From: Pseudomonas paralactis
GTDB lineage: Bacteria > Pseudomonadota > Gammaproteobacteria > Pseudomonadales > Pseudomonadaceae
Length of the DNA stretch: 64,000 nt
Reading direction: 5' to 3'
Assembly (NCBI RefSeq): GCF_001439735.1
Contig: NZ_JYLN01000002.1
Location: 62,001 to 126,000 of the forward strand
Below are positions 40,052-50,173 of this stretch, piece after piece (positions within the stretch are counted from its first letter, which is position 1; every line of letters starts with the position of its first letter). The notes below the pieces were generated by a model. The model worked only from the letters and a program-made list of their open reading frames with translations, had not been told where the DNA came from and did not search any database. The position numbers and the translations under genes were made by a program.

Positions 40052-43000
40052 ATGTCGAAATTTTTTATCGACCGTCCCATTTTCGCCTGGGTAATTGCCC
40101 TGGTGATCATGCTGGTCGGGGCACTGTCGATCCTGAAGTTGCCCATCAACCAATACCCGGCCATTGCGCCGACGGCCATTGATATCCAGGTGACCTACCC
40201 AGGCGCGTCCGCACAAACCGTGCAGGACACCGTGGTGCAGGTCATCGAGCAACAGCTCAACGGTATCGACAACCTGCGTTACGTCGCCTCGGACAGTAAC
40301 TCCGACGGCAGCATGACCATCACCGCGACGTTCAACCAGGGTACCAACCCGGATATCGCCCAGGTCCAGGTGCAGAACAAGCTGAACCTGGCCACCCCGC
40401 TGCTGCCGCAAGAAGTGCAGCAACAGGGTATCCGCGTGACCAAGTCGGTGAAGAACTTCCTGATGGTGATCGGTCTGGTGTCCGAAGACGGCAGCATGAC
40501 CAAGGACGACCTGTCCAACTACATCGTGTCCAACATCCAGGACCCGATTTCGCGTACCTCGGGTGTGGGTGACTTCCAGGTCTTCGGTTCGCAGTACGCC
40601 ATGCGTATCTGGCTCGACCCGGCCAAGCTGAACAACTACCAGCTCACGCCGGTGGATGTCAGCAACGCCATCAAGGCGCAGAACGTGCAGGTGGCCACCG
40701 GTCAACTGGGCGGTTTGCCTGCCCTGCCCGGCACTCAGCTGAACGCCACCATCATCGGCAAGACGCGCCTGCAAAGCGCTGAAGAGTTCGCCAAGATCCT
40801 GATGAAGGTCAACACCGACGGTTCCCAAGTCCGCTTGGGCGACGTCGCACGTATCGAACTGGGCGGCCAGAACTACAGCATCAGTGCACAGTTCAACGGC
40901 AAGCCGGCTTCCGGTATGGCGATCAAGCTGGCGGCCGGTGCCAACGCTCTGGACACCGGCAAGGCCATCCGCGAAACAGTGAAGTCCCTGGAGCCGTTCT
41001 TCCCGCCTGGCATGAAGGCGGTGGTGCCGTATGACACCACCCCGGTCGTGACCGAGTCGATCTCCGGCGTGGTTCACACCCTGATCGAAGCGATCGTGCT
41101 GGTGTTCCTGGTGATGTTCCTGTTCCTGCAGAACTTCCGCGCCACCATCATTACCACCATGACCGTACCGGTGGTATTGCTGGGTACCTTCGGGATCCTG
41201 GCGGCGTGCGGCTTTACCATCAACACCCTGACCATGTTCGGCATGATCCTGGCCATCGGCTTGCTGGTGGACGATGCCATCGTGGTGGTGGAAAACGTCG
41301 AACGGGTTATGGCCGAGGAGCATCTGTCGCCCAAGGAAGCGACGATCAAGTCCATGGGCCAGATCCAGGGCGCCCTGGTCGGTATTGCCCTGGTACTGTC
41401 GGCGGTATTGCTGCCGATGGCGTTCTTCGGTGGTTCCACCGGTGTGATCTACCGCCAGTTCTCCATCACCATTGTTTCGGCGATGGCGTTGTCGGTACTG
41501 GTTGCCCTGATCTTCACCCCCGCCCTGTGCGCCACCATGCTCAAGCCGATCGATCCGGAAAAACACGGCCAGCCCAAGCGCGGCTTCTTTGGCTGGTTCA
41601 ACCGCACCTTCGACAGCGGCGTACTCAAGTACGAGCGCGGCGTGGGCAACATGATCAAGCACAAGATCCCGGCGTTCCTGGTGTATGTGCTGATCCTGGC
41701 CGGCATGATCTGGATGTTCACCCGTATTCCAAGCGCGTTCCTGCCAGAGGAAGACCAGGGTGTGATCTTCGCCCAGGTGCAGACACCGGTAGGCTCTTCG
41801 GCTGAACGTACGCAAAAGGTCATCGACGACATGCGTGCCTTCCTGCTGCATGACAAGGAAGGCGAGCCAGGCGAAGGCAAGTCGGTGAACTCGGTGTTTA
41901 CCGTAAACGGCTTCAACTTCGCCGGCCGTGGTCAGAGCTCGGGCCTTGCGTTCGTGATGCTCAAGCCGTGGGATGAGCGTGACTCGACCCAATCGGTATT
42001 CGAGGTCGCCAAACGTGCCCAGGGTTACTTCTTCGGGGCCTTCAAGGACGCCATGGTATTTGCCATCGTGCCGCCTTCGGTTCTGGAATTGGGTAACGCC
42101 ACCGGTTTCGACGTGTTCCTGCAAGACCAGGGTGGTGTGGGCCACGAGAAGCTGATGGCTGCGCGTAACCAGTTCCTGGGTGCTGCGGCGCAAAGCAAGG
42201 TGCTGGCGGGCGTACGTCCCAACGGCGTGAACGATGAACCGCAGTACGAGCTGACCGTCGACGACGAGAAAGCCAGTGCCCAGGGCATCAGCCTTGCCGA
42301 TATCCAGCAGACCCTGGCCATTGCCCTGGGTGGCAGCTACATCAACGACTTCATCGACCGTGGTCGTGTGAAGAAGGTGTATGTGCAAGGTGACGCCGCC
42401 AGCCGCATGGCTCCGGAAGACCTGGACAAATGGTACGTGCGCAGCAACTCCGGGAAGATGGTGCCGCTGTCGGCCATCTCGTCGGGCCAGTGGATCTACG
42501 GCTCGCCCAAGCTCTCGCGTTACAACGGTGTAGCGGCGATGGAAATCCTCGGTACCCCGGCGCCTGGCTACAGTACCGGTGATGCGATGGCGGAAGTCGA
42601 ACGCATTGCCAAGGAACTGCCGGCCGGCATCGGCTACGCCTGGACCGGCCTGTCGTACGAAGAACGCCTCTCCGGCTCCCAGGCGCCTGCGCTGTACGCG
42701 CTGTCGCTGCTGGTGGTGTTCCTGTGCCTGGCGGCACTGTACGAAAGCTGGTCGATCCCGATCGCGGTGATTCTGGTGGTGCCATTGGGTGTGATCGGTG
42801 CATTGATCGCTACCAGTATGCGTGGCTTGTCCAACGACGTGTTCTTCCAGGTAGGCTTGCTGGTGACGGTGGGCCTGGCGGCGAAAAACGCCATCCTGAT
42901 CGTGGAATTCGCCAAAGAGCTGCACGAGCAAGGCAAAGGCATCGTCGAGGCGGCTATCGAAGCGTCCCGGATGCGTCTGCGCCCGATCATCATGACATCC

Positions 43001-43213
43001 ATGGCGTTCGTGCTCGGCGTACTGCCGCTGGCGATTTCCAGCGGTGCCGGCTCAGGCAGCCAGCACGCGATCGGTACCGGCGTAATCGGCGGTATGATCA
43101 CCGCCACTGTACTCGCCATCTTCTGGGTGCCACTGTTCTATGCAACCGTGTCCTCGGCCGGCGAACGTAAAAAGAAAGACACTACTGAAACTCCTAAAGA
43201 GGCTGGCCAATGA
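40052..43213 (+). CDS. emhB: RND efflux inner-membrane pump
   Basis: Proton-driven trimeric pump of 1053 aa, HAE1 family, with 12 membrane helices and two large periplasmic loops. The N-terminus [20 protein letters not shown] is diagnostic. Helix 4 contains [20 protein letters not shown] with the proton-relay Asp pair, and helix 10 carries [20 protein letters not shown] with the relay Lys. It is contiguous with emhA and overlaps emhC by 4 nt. The closest known relatives are EmhB, TtgB and MexB. Confidence 0.96.
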   Translation: MSKFFIDRPIFAWVIALVIMLVGALSILKLPINQYPAIAPTAIDIQVTYPGASAQTVQDTVVQVIEQQLNGIDNLRYVASDSNSDGSMTITATFNQGTNPDIAQVQVQNKLNLATPLLPQEVQQQGIRVTKSVKNFLMVIGLVSEDGSMTKDDLSNYIVSNIQDPISRTSGVGDFQVFGSQYAMRIWLDPAKLNNYQLTPVDVSNAIKAQNVQVATGQLGGLPALPGTQLNATIIGKTRLQSAEEFAKILMKVNTDGSQVRLGDVARIELGGQNYSISAQFNGKPASGMAIKLAAGANALDTGKAIRETVKSLEPFFPPGMKAVVPYDTTPVVTESISGVVHTLIEAIVLVFLVMFLFLQNFRATIITTMTVPVVLLGTFGILAACGFTINTLTMFGMILAIGLLVDDAIVVVENVERVMAEEHLSPKEATIKSMGQIQGALVGIALVLSAVLLPMAFFGGSTGVIYRQFSITIVSAMALSVLVALIFTPALCATMLKPIDPEKHGQPKRGFFGWFNRTFDSGVLKYERGVGNMIKHKIPAFLVYVLILAGMIWMFTRIPSAFLPEEDQGVIFAQVQTPVGSSAERTQKVIDDMRAFLLHDKEGEPGEGKSVNSVFTVNGFNFAGRGQSSGLAFVMLKPWDERDSTQSVFEVAKRAQGYFFGAFKDAMVFAIVPPSVLELGNATGFDVFLQDQGGVGHEKLMAARNQFLGAAAQSKVLAGVRPNGVNDEPQYELTVDDEKASAQGISLADIQQTLAIALGGSYINDFIDRGRVKKVYVQGDAASRMAPEDLDKWYVRSNSGKMVPLSAISSGQWIYGSPKLSRYNGVAAMEILGTPAPGYSTGDAMAEVERIAKELPAGIGYAWTGLSYEERLSGSQAPALYALSLLVVFLCLAALYESWSIPIAVILVVPLGVIGALIATSMRGLSNDVFFQVGLLVTVGLAAKNAILIVEFAKELHEQGKGIVEAAIEASRMRLRPIIMTSMAFVLGVLPLAISSGAGSGSQHAIGTGVIGGMITATVLAIFWVPLFYATVSSAGERKKKDTTETPKEAGQ

Positions 43214-44667
43214 GCAAGTCGCTACTTTCCCTGGCCGTCACGGCATTCGTGCTCAGTGGCTGCTCGCTGATACCTGACTATCAGCGCCCCGATGCGCCGG
43301 TGGCCGCACAGTTCCCGCAGGGGCCGGCGTATTCGTCGGCACAGGCGCCGAACCAGGCCGCTGCCGAGCAGGGCTGGAAGCAGTTTTTCCATGACCCTGC
43401 CCTGCAACAGTTGATCCAGACCGCGTTGGTGAACAACCGTGACCTGCGTGTCGCGGCCCTGAACATCGACGCCTACGCGGCGCAATACCAGATCCAGCGT
43501 GCCGACCTGTTCCCGGCGGTATCGGCCACCGGTAACGGCAGCCGTTCGCGCACTCCGGCCAAGCTGTCACAGACTGGCGAATCAACCATCGCCAGCCAAT
43601 ACTCGGCGGGCCTGGGGATCAGTTCCTATGAGCTGGACCTGTTCGGTCGCGTGCGCAGCCTGAGTGAAGAAGCGCTGCAGAAGTACTTCGCCACTGAAGA
43701 AGCGCGGCGCAGTACCCAGATCAGCCTGGTGGCCAGTGTGGCCAATGCCTACCTGACCTGGCAGGCCGACAAGGAATTGCTCAAGCTGACCCAGGACACC
43801 CTGGGCGCGTTCGAGCAGAGCTTCAAGCTCACCTCGCGCAGCAACGAAGTCGGCGTAGCCTCGGCGCTGGACCTCAGCCAGGCGCGCACCTCGGTGGAAA
43901 ACGCCCGTGTGCAACTGGCCCGTTACACCCGCCAGGTGGCCCAGGACGAAAACAGCCTGACCCTGCTGCTGGGCACCGGCCTGCCGGCGAATATCGCCAG
44001 CAAGCCGCTGTCCGATGACCTGCTCAGCGAAGTGCCGGCCGGGCTGCCATCGGACCTGCTGCAACGTCGTCCCGACATTGTGCAGGCCGAGTACAACCTC
44101 AAGGCGGCCAACGCCAATATCGGCGCGGCCCGTGCGGCGTTCTTCCCGAGCATCAGCCTGACGGCCAGTGCCGGTACCGCCAGCCCAACCCTGGGCGGCC
44201 TGTTCAAGGGCGGTTCGGGTACCTGGGCGTTTGCCCCGCAGATCAACATCCCGATCTTCAACGCCGGTAGCCTGCGCGCAAGCCTGGACTACTCGAAGAT
44301 CCAGAAAGAGATCAACGTGGCCAACTACGAAAAAGCCATCCAGACCGGCTTCCAGGAAGTCTCCGACGGCCTCGCCGCCCGGCAGACCTACAAGCAGCAA
44401 CTGGATGCCCAACGCGGCTTCGTCGAGGCCAACCAGGATTACTACCGCCTGGCCGAGCGTCGCTACCGCATTGGTGTCGACAGCAACCTGACCTTCCTCG
44501 ACGCCCAGCGCCAACTGTTCAGTGCCCAGCAATCGCTGATCACCGACCGCCTGGCGCAGCTCACCAGCGAGGTCAACCTGTACAAGGCCCTCGGCGGTGG
44601 CTGGAACGAGCAGACCGCGAAGAACGAGTCATTGAAAGAACAAGCACCGCCATTGAAGTTGTTCTGA
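43210..44667 (+). CDS. emhC: RND efflux outer-membrane channel
   Basis: TolC-like outer-membrane factor of 485 aa, NodT family. A lipobox is present ([20 protein letters not shown], Cys18), and two repeats of the outer-membrane efflux domain follow ([60 protein letters not shown]). Its ATG overlaps the emhB stop (ATGA), and a strong terminator follows. This completes a standard three-part pump. Confidence 0.95.
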   Translation: MSKSLLSLAVTAFVLSGCSLIPDYQRPDAPVAAQFPQGPAYSSAQAPNQAAAEQGWKQFFHDPALQQLIQTALVNNRDLRVAALNIDAYAAQYQIQRADLFPAVSATGNGSRSRTPAKLSQTGESTIASQYSAGLGISSYELDLFGRVRSLSEEALQKYFATEEARRSTQISLVASVANAYLTWQADKELLKLTQDTLGAFEQSFKLTSRSNEVGVASALDLSQARTSVENARVQLARYTRQVAQDENSLTLLLGTGLPANIASKPLSDDLLSEVPAGLPSDLLQRRPDIVQAEYNLKAANANIGAARAAFFPSISLTASAGTASPTLGGLFKGGSGTWAFAPQINIPIFNAGSLRASLDYSKIQKEINVANYEKAIQTGFQEVSDGLAARQTYKQQLDAQRGFVEANQDYYRLAERRYRIGVDSNLTFLDAQRQLFSAQQSLITDRLAQLTSEVNLYKALGGGWNEQTAKNESLKEQAPPLKLF

Positions 44668-44680
44668 TCGCGCGGGTCTA

Positions 44681-44715
44681 AAAAAACCGCTTCCCTTACC
44701 GGAAGCGGTTTTTTT
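44681..44715 (+). terminator. Intrinsic terminator of emhABC
   Basis: AAAAAACCGCTTCC (44681-44694) pairs with GGAAGCGGTTTTTT (44701-44714) around a CTTACC loop, followed by T residues. Confidence 0.9.
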
Positions 44716-44749
44716 ATGTCATGCCGTTCTAATCATTATCAAAATAAGT

Positions 44750-45205
44750 TCATGTATGGATCTCAAGCTTAGAGCATCTGACCTCCATGTCATTGCCCTC
44801 ATCCGTCGTCCAACCGAATGAAAAGCTGGCATGGATCGAGGTCTCGCCAGACCCATCGCTGGAAATGCTTTTGACGCTCAAATTGCCCCAATATTCTTGC
44901 GGGGAATACTCGACATCGCTTTCAAGGCCAAACGTGGCACGGATAAGGCCTTCTCCAGGCCCGATGATGTAAGTCATATTCTCCTTCAGCTTGAACGCAC
45001 GCTCTTCTCCATCACCGTCTGCCTCAAGGGTCAGTTCGTTTTTCGAGCCGGGGTTGCCTTCGATTCCCAACCGAATTCGTAACTGGTGACCCTCGATGTA
45101 GCTCAACTCAAAACTATCGAATTGAATTGGCACCGCTCTGATCAATTCCGACTTGAACGTATTCGAGGACGTTAAAAACTCACCCATATCTGATCCAAAG
45201 CTCAT
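44750..45205 (-). CDS. Hypothetical beta-rich protein, unknown
   Basis: Unrecognised acidic protein of 151 aa. It has no signal peptide or membrane segment, and alternating hydrophobic residues (FDSFELSYIEGHQLRIRLGI, NLSVKSISSDGSGETSIHAS) suggest a beta-sandwich. Base composition is visibly less GC-rich than in neighbouring genes, consistent with acquired DNA. The ATG at 45205 has GGGA nine bases before it and is preferred to the TTG three codons earlier. It lies alone between the efflux terminator and an OprD gene, reading toward the terminator. No function is proposed. Confidence 0.65.
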   Translation of the reverse strand: MSFGSDMGEFLTSSNTFKSELIRAVPIQFDSFELSYIEGHQLRIRLGIEGNPGSKNELTLEADGDGEERAFKLKENMTYIIGPGEGLIRATFGLESDVEYSPQEYWGNLSVKSISSDGSGETSIHASFSFGWTTDEGNDMEVRCSKLEIHT

Positions 45206-45278
45206 GGAATTCAATCCCTGATCACGTAAAAAAGATACTGTCAGCCTTTTCGAAAATAGGCGTATGAAATCAGAAGAT

Positions 45279-45313
45279 CTACTGTTAACCCTGACAGTAG
45301 ACAGCTAACCCTG
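45279..45313. repeat. Inverted and direct repeats in the gap before the porin gene
   Basis: CTACTGT (45279-45285) and ACAGTAG (45294-45300) form a 7-bp inverted repeat. Overlapping it, GTTAACCCTG (45284-45293) and GCTAACCCTG (45304-45313) are direct repeats 20 bp apart. The position suits a regulator binding site for either flanking gene; nothing else is seen in 45215-45456. Confidence 0.4.
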
Positions 45314-45456
45314 CGCGCCGGAAGCTGACGAGTCGGGCGCCTCACAATTACGTTCGATCATCGCCCACAACCCGCCCTCCCCCACTTTCATCGCCCCCGC
45401 ACCGCCGCGCACCATGGCCGCCACCTGCATAAACCCAATAACAACAGGTCCACACC

Positions 45457-46707
45457 ATGAGCACTTTCCAACCGCGCCAGCTGTTGCTGGCGGCTGCTGT
45501 CGCCAGTTCTGCCCTGCCCGTTTTCGCCCAGGAGCACGGCTTTCTCGAAGACGCCAGCGCCAACCTCAACCTGCGTAACTTCTTCTTCAACCGCAACTTC
45601 ACCAACCCGACCAAAGCCCAGGGTGGCGCGCAGGAGTGGACGCAAAGTTTCATCCTCGACGCCAAGTCCGGTTTCACCCAGGGCACAGTCGGTTTTGGTG
45701 TGGACGTGCTGGGCCTGTACTCGCTCAAGCTCGATGGCGGGCGTGGCACAGGCGGCACGCAGTTGCTGCCGCTGGACCATGACGGCCGGCCAGCCGATGA
45801 ATTCGGCCGGCTCGGCGTGGCATTCAAGGCGCGCTTTTCCAAGACTGAGCTGAAGGTGGGCGAATGGATGCCGGTGCTGCCGATTCTGCGTTCCGACGAT
45901 GGCCGCTCCCTGCCACAGACCCTGCGCGGCGGGCAGATCACCTCGAAGGAAATCGACGGCCTGACCCTGTATGGCGGCCAATTCCGCGCCAACAGCCCGC
46001 GGGACGACGGCAGCATGAGCGACATGTCGATGTTCGGCAAAGCCGCCTTCACCTCCGACCGTTTCAACTTTCAGGGCGCCGAATACGCGTTCAACGACAA
46101 ACGCACCCAAGTCGGCGTGTGGAATGCCCAGCTCAAGGACATCTACAGCCAGCAGTATCTCAACCTGATCCACAGCCAGCCCGTGGGCGACTGGACCCTC
46201 GGCGCCAACCTGGGTTTTTTCTACGGCAAGGACGACGGCAGCGCACGCGCCGGTAGCCTGGACAACAAAACCTGGTCCGGCCTGTTCTCGGCCCGGTACG
46301 GCGGCAACACCTTCTATGTCGGCCTGCAAAAACTCACCGGCAACAGCGCGTGGATGCGCGTCAACGGCACCAGCGGCGGTACCCTGGCCAACGACAGCTA
46401 CAACTCCAGCTACGACAACGCCGAGGAAAAATCCTGGCAAGTGCGCCACGACTACAACTTCGCCGCCCTGGGCGTACCGGGCCTGACCTTGATGAACCGC
46501 TACATCAGCGGCAGCAATGTGCACACCGGCACTATCACCGACGGCAAGGAATGGGGGCGCGAGACCGAAATGGGCTATACGGTGCAGAGCGGCACATTGA
46601 AAAATCTAAACGTGCGCTGGCGCAATTCCAGTATGCGCAGGGATTACAGCAACAACGAATTCGATGAAAACCGGTTGATCGTCAGCTATCCCATAAGCCT
46701 GCTGTGA
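45457..46707 (+). CDS. OprD-family outer-membrane porin
   Basis: Specific-uptake porin of 416 aa with a signal peptide (LLLAAAVASSALPVFAQEHG) and a beta-barrel typical of the Pseudomonas OprD family: FLEDASANLNLRNFFFNRNF at the start of the mature protein, WTQSFILDAKSGFTQGTVGF, and VPGLTLMNRYISGSN and NRLIVSYPISLL at the end. OprD members take up amino acids, dipeptides or aromatic acids; the subgroup cannot be fixed by eye. It stands alone and may serve any uptake need. Confidence 0.92.
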   Translation: MSTFQPRQLLLAAAVASSALPVFAQEHGFLEDASANLNLRNFFFNRNFTNPTKAQGGAQEWTQSFILDAKSGFTQGTVGFGVDVLGLYSLKLDGGRGTGGTQLLPLDHDGRPADEFGRLGVAFKARFSKTELKVGEWMPVLPILRSDDGRSLPQTLRGGQITSKEIDGLTLYGGQFRANSPRDDGSMSDMSMFGKAAFTSDRFNFQGAEYAFNDKRTQVGVWNAQLKDIYSQQYLNLIHSQPVGDWTLGANLGFFYGKDDGSARAGSLDNKTWSGLFSARYGGNTFYVGLQKLTGNSAWMRVNGTSGGTLANDSYNSSYDNAEEKSWQVRHDYNFAALGVPGLTLMNRYISGSNVHTGTITDGKEWGRETEMGYTVQSGTLKNLNVRWRNSSMRRDYSNNEFDENRLIVSYPISLL

Positions 46708-46928
46708 AAACCCATCGGATTGATAACCAAACGTTCAGGCGCACACGGTGCGATCGTTGTGCGCCTGTGCGCTCTTTCATCGCATGCAACCAACTACCTC
46801 CAATGCCGGCTATTCGGTTCCCCGCACCACGACGAAAGCCCATTTTCCTACTTGATAAGGCCTATCAATCTTCAGAAAACCTGATGCCTACTTACCGCCC
46901 TCTGTAGTACTCGGTATCAATCGAGCAG

Positions 46929-46957
46929 GGAACGGTTACCTCCAGCGATGCAACTCA
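46929..46957 (+). promoter_or_regulatory. Candidate HrpL-type promoter (imperfect)
   Basis: GGAACG (46929-46934), 16 bp, then CAACTCA (46951-46957) differs from GGAACC-N16-CCACNNA at two positions. It lies 73 bp before the ATG at 47031. The spacing and orientation are right, but the match alone could be chance. Confidence 0.4.
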
Positions 46958-47030
46958 TTGATCTCCTTGCCTTCAAGGCAACGAGGGACTGGGCAATCGA
47001 CTACATTTAGCTCAAGAGAGGTAACCGTTC

Positions 47031-48530
47031 ATGACTACGATAGGCACGCAAACCGCTCCAGCCGTAACTGCGCCTTCCGCAACTGCAGACAAAACTCCAC
47101 CTCCCAGCGACAACCTCATTCGCCGAAAGACACAAATGCTCGTGGATGACGGTAACCTCAAAGCGAGTGAGGAAACCTCCGAATACCATGGAAGCCCCGA
47201 GAAGCTAACGCGCGCAGGCAATACCCTGACACTCGAAACGAGTGATAAATCGGACGTCATCCATATCAGCCAGGACCCGAACGGCCAACTGCAGGTAACG
47301 GTAAATGGCCAGGAATACACCTTCAACGGCAATAAACGCTCGCCAAACAATCCGTCATCGGAAGGCGTGCCACCTCAATTCCGCCTGCACATTAAGAGCG
47401 GCGCAGGCAATGACAACATCACCCTGGCCCCTGACGTCACTGTTGACGTAAAGATCGAAGCGGGTGACGGAGATGACACCGTTCAAACCGAAGGGGGGAA
47501 TCCCGACATTTATGGCGGACGCGGGAATGACACTATTCGCTTGGGTAAAGGCGGCGGCTACGTCGAGGGCAACGACGGTGACGACACGATAATTGGCGGT
47601 TCGGGCCCCTCCGTGATGTACGGGAACAAGGGTAACGATCGTTTGTATGCAGGGGCTGGACCCACCTCCAAAAAAAGCCACCTGGATGGTGGAGAGGGCG
47701 AGGACCAGTTATACGCTGGCGACGGGCATACAGTGATCAATGGCGGCGACGGTAATGACCAAATAGTTGCTCACGCCAATACCACCGTGTACACGGGCAA
47801 GGGATCCGATACCGTATGGGGCAACCTTACCAAAGCGCGCATTTATGCCCAGAACAATGATTACCTGCCAGGCACAGAGCAATCGAATATCACGAGGATG
47901 GAGCCGAGCGAAGCGGGTAAAAAAGCTTTTAAAATCGTAGGTTCGGATGAATTCAAACAACGGGTCGAAGATGACCTGGCACTGCTGCGTTCCTCACCTG
48001 TGGGGAGGAAAATGCTGGAGGAAATGGATAAAGCTGCTGAGCGAAATGGTGCTCCAGTCACCATCGGGGAAACCAAAAGTGGTAGTTCCAGTTACACGTT
48101 CAACAGCAGTGAGCTGCAAAAATTAAGCAAGCAAGAGCGGGAAGAGATCCCTCAGGACGCCCCGAGGATGGGTGGAATAAAAGATGGGGAGCCTGGCGCC
48201 CGTGCGGATCAAGGCATAATCGACTATATGCGGAGCATGATCGTGAGCATTGGAGACGAGGACATTACCTCTCCAATTGTCGCGCTCTACCATGAGATGG
48301 CACACGCCTGGAACGGTGCCAACGGTACATTTCTGGCAGGCACATCCGATGACCCTACGAGTCCAGACCTGGCCAATGGCGAACCGCAGGCTGTCGGCTT
48401 GTCGACTAACGCCCCACCCTTCGACTTCGACAACGATCCCACCACCCCGCCGACGTCCACAAACCCAGCCCCATTCACCGAGAATGCGTTGCGCGAGGAA
48501 ATGGGGCTCTCACCGCGACTGAAATACTGA
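47031..48530 (+). CDS. RTX-repeat protein with M91-type zinc metalloprotease domain; effector candidate
   Basis: Protein of 499 aa without a Sec signal. Residues 124-260 carry RTX-like calcium-binding repeats (GAGNDNITL, GDGDDT, GGRGNDTIR, GNDGDDTII, GGDGNDQIV). The C-terminal part resembles the M91 (NleD/HopH1) effector metalloprotease family: H421-E-M-A-H425 in IVALYHEMAHAWNGANGTF gives the zinc-binding HExxH, and DNLRE-type ends follow (FTENALREEMGLSPR). The N-terminus (MTTIGTQTAPAV) has no acidic residue in the first 12. AAGAGAGG is the ribosome site. Secretion by type I or type III is possible; there is no neighbouring transporter. Confidence 0.78.
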   Translation: MTTIGTQTAPAVTAPSATADKTPPPSDNLIRRKTQMLVDDGNLKASEETSEYHGSPEKLTRAGNTLTLETSDKSDVIHISQDPNGQLQVTVNGQEYTFNGNKRSPNNPSSEGVPPQFRLHIKSGAGNDNITLAPDVTVDVKIEAGDGDDTVQTEGGNPDIYGGRGNDTIRLGKGGGYVEGNDGDDTIIGGSGPSVMYGNKGNDRLYAGAGPTSKKSHLDGGEGEDQLYAGDGHTVINGGDGNDQIVAHANTTVYTGKGSDTVWGNLTKARIYAQNNDYLPGTEQSNITRMEPSEAGKKAFKIVGSDEFKQRVEDDLALLRSSPVGRKMLEEMDKAAERNGAPVTIGETKSGSSSYTFNSSELQKLSKQEREEIPQDAPRMGGIKDGEPGARADQGIIDYMRSMIVSIGDEDITSPIVALYHEMAHAWNGANGTFLAGTSDDPTSPDLANGEPQAVGLSTNAPPFDFDNDPTTPPTSTNPAPFTENALREEMGLSPRLKY

Positions 48531-48735
48531 CACAAGAAAGTTGACGTAACCGTATATTCGCGCAGCAGGGATGCTGCCTCTTGATTTGATTAATGACCCG
48601 CTCCAGCGGGTCACTCTGGCGCAAGCATCGGCTGCGTTTATCTGCCCATGACTCCATGCCAATGATCTTGCTGTATGGTGCGCGCCTGACACTGCTGATT
48701 GCCCCTCGGTGCCCTCTATTGAGCCTGCGCACACC

Positions 48736-49635
48736 ATGAAATCTTCTATCATCGCATCCGCCGTGCTTGCCCTGGCCCTGTGCCTCAGTGGCTGCATCGG
48801 TGCCCCCCTTGCCCTGACCCCAACGACCCAGAAACGCTTGCAAGCCCAGGCGCCGATCCGCTTTCTGCTGACCTTCGATGACGGCCCCAGCGCCTCGGGC
48901 TATAACAACCCGAGCCGTTCGGTGGTAGCTGATCTGGCGAATAACCCGGTATTGCCGGGGATCAAGGCGGTATTTTTTCTGCAGACCGAAGCGGCTCGCT
49001 CCGGCGGCAGTGCCCGGGGCCGCAAAACCATGGAGCGTGAATACGCCGCCGGTCATATCCTGGCCTTTCATACGGCCACGGCGTTTCACACCAATCATCG
49101 CTGGTTGAACGACGCCACGCTTGAACGCACCCTTACCGAAGGTGCCGCAGATATTGCCGCCATCACGGGCGCGCGCCCCGTGCTGGTACGCCCGCCGTTC
49201 TGGAACTACGACAAGCGCACCTTCGCCGCCTACCAACGCCACGGTATGCACGTACTGCTGACGGACTTGAGTGCCAATGACGGCAAGATCTGGGGCTTCA
49301 ACGCCAGCCCGCGTCGGCGGGCCAACCTGTATCGGCAGCTGTCGGTGGTGCGCGAACGCATCGCCTTGGGTGAACTACCGACAGTGGAGGGTGTGATCCC
49401 GGTAGTGGTGACCTTTCATGACATCAACCGCTACACCGCGCGGCATATGCAGGAGTACTTGCAGATCCTGATGGACAGCGCGCGAGTCAACAGCTTGAGG
49501 ACCGCTGCCGAGCCGTTCTACACCGACCACGGCGCGCTCGAACGCGCAGCGCTGGCCCGTACGGTCAAGGATGCGAACGAGCCGGTGCACCTGCCAGGAG
49601 TGTGGAATTGGCTGTGGGATGCTGATTCCCACTAA
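48736..49635 (+). CDS. Polysaccharide deacetylase lipoprotein
   Basis: NodB-fold carbohydrate esterase (CE4-like) of 299 aa. A lipobox (ALALCLSGCIGAP, Cys near 18) predicts outer-membrane or periplasmic anchoring. RFLLTFDDGPSASGYNNPSR carries the catalytic and metal Asp pair, and AFHTATAFHTNHRWLND supplies the His ligands; RPPFWNYDKRTFAAYQRHGM fits motif 3. Likely substrates are N-acetylated glycans such as peptidoglycan or exopolysaccharide. The start at 48736 begins the signal peptide; nine upstream codons are dropped. Confidence 0.88.
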   Translation: MKSSIIASAVLALALCLSGCIGAPLALTPTTQKRLQAQAPIRFLLTFDDGPSASGYNNPSRSVVADLANNPVLPGIKAVFFLQTEAARSGGSARGRKTMEREYAAGHILAFHTATAFHTNHRWLNDATLERTLTEGAADIAAITGARPVLVRPPFWNYDKRTFAAYQRHGMHVLLTDLSANDGKIWGFNASPRRRANLYRQLSVVRERIALGELPTVEGVIPVVVTFHDINRYTARHMQEYLQILMDSARVNSLRTAAEPFYTDHGALERAALARTVKDANEPVHLPGVWNWLWDADSH

Positions 49636-49660
49636 TGCCCTGAACTTGTGACGATCCCCC

Positions 49661-49746
49661 GTGGGAGCTGGCTTGCCTGCGATGCAGACAACGCGGTGCC
49701 TCAGTCAGACCCCGTCGCTGCAATCGCAGGCAAGCCAGCTCCCACA
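49661..49746. repeat. REPIN (TGTGGGAGCTGGC family)
   Basis: Opposed arms GTGGGAGCTGGCTTGCCTGC and inverse lie between the convergent deacetylase and pcaC genes, with about 40 bp inside. Confidence 0.87.
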
Positions 49747-49763
49747 TTTGATCGCCTTCACAT

Positions 49764-50162
49764 TCAGTCTTGTTGGCGAGACTCCACACCCAACTCATCC
49801 CACACCGACTCAGCCAGATGAAACGTCGCATTCGCCGCCGGGATCCCGCAGTAAATCGCACTCTGCATCAGCACTTCCTTGATCTCGGCGCGGGTCACGC
49901 CGTTACTGGCGGCCGCACGCAGGTGCAGTTTCAGTTCTTCACTACGGTTCATGCCGATCAGCATGGCGATGGTGATCAGGCTGCGGGTATGCCGAGGTAG
50001 CCCGGGGCGGGTCCAGATATCGCCCCAGGCATGGCGCGTGATCATTTCCTGGAACTCGCTGTTGAACTCGGTCAGGGCATTGAGGCTGCGGTCGACATGG
50101 GCATCACCCAGCACTTCGCGGCGCACCTGCAGGCCCTCGGCATAACGTTGTTTCTCGTCCAC
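49764..50162 (-). CDS. pcaC: 4-Carboxymuconolactone decarboxylase
   Basis: Enzyme of 132 aa converting 4-carboxymuconolactone to 3-oxoadipate enol-lactone in protocatechuate breakdown. The AhpD-like helical fold is clear (YAEGLQVRREVLGDAHVDRS, FQEMITRHAWGDIWTRPGLP, ALITIAMLIGMNRSEELKLH-like block) with the catalytic EIKEVLMQSAIYCGIPAANA near the end. It is last in the pcaT-B-D-C run, 11 bp after pcaD. Here pcaC is separate from pcaD, unlike the pcaL fusions of some bacteria. Confidence 0.95.
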   Translation of the reverse strand: MDEKQRYAEGLQVRREVLGDAHVDRSLNALTEFNSEFQEMITRHAWGDIWTRPGLPRHTRSLITIAMLIGMNRSEELKLHLRAAASNGVTRAEIKEVLMQSAIYCGIPAANATFHLAESVWDELGVESRQQD

Positions 50163-50173
50163 AAAAACGCTCC

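Noticed and set aside
38825..42931. A 1368-codon open frame on the minus strand
   Set aside because: It lies antisense to emhA and emhB, whose proteins are unmistakable. Its translation is rich in His, Gln, Arg and Gly in the way of GC-rich antisense frames and has no recognisable domain.
45215..45330. An Hrp box upstream of the 44750-45205 orphan gene
   Set aside because: I read the minus strand upstream of its start and found no GGAAC element followed at 15-16 bp by CCAC.
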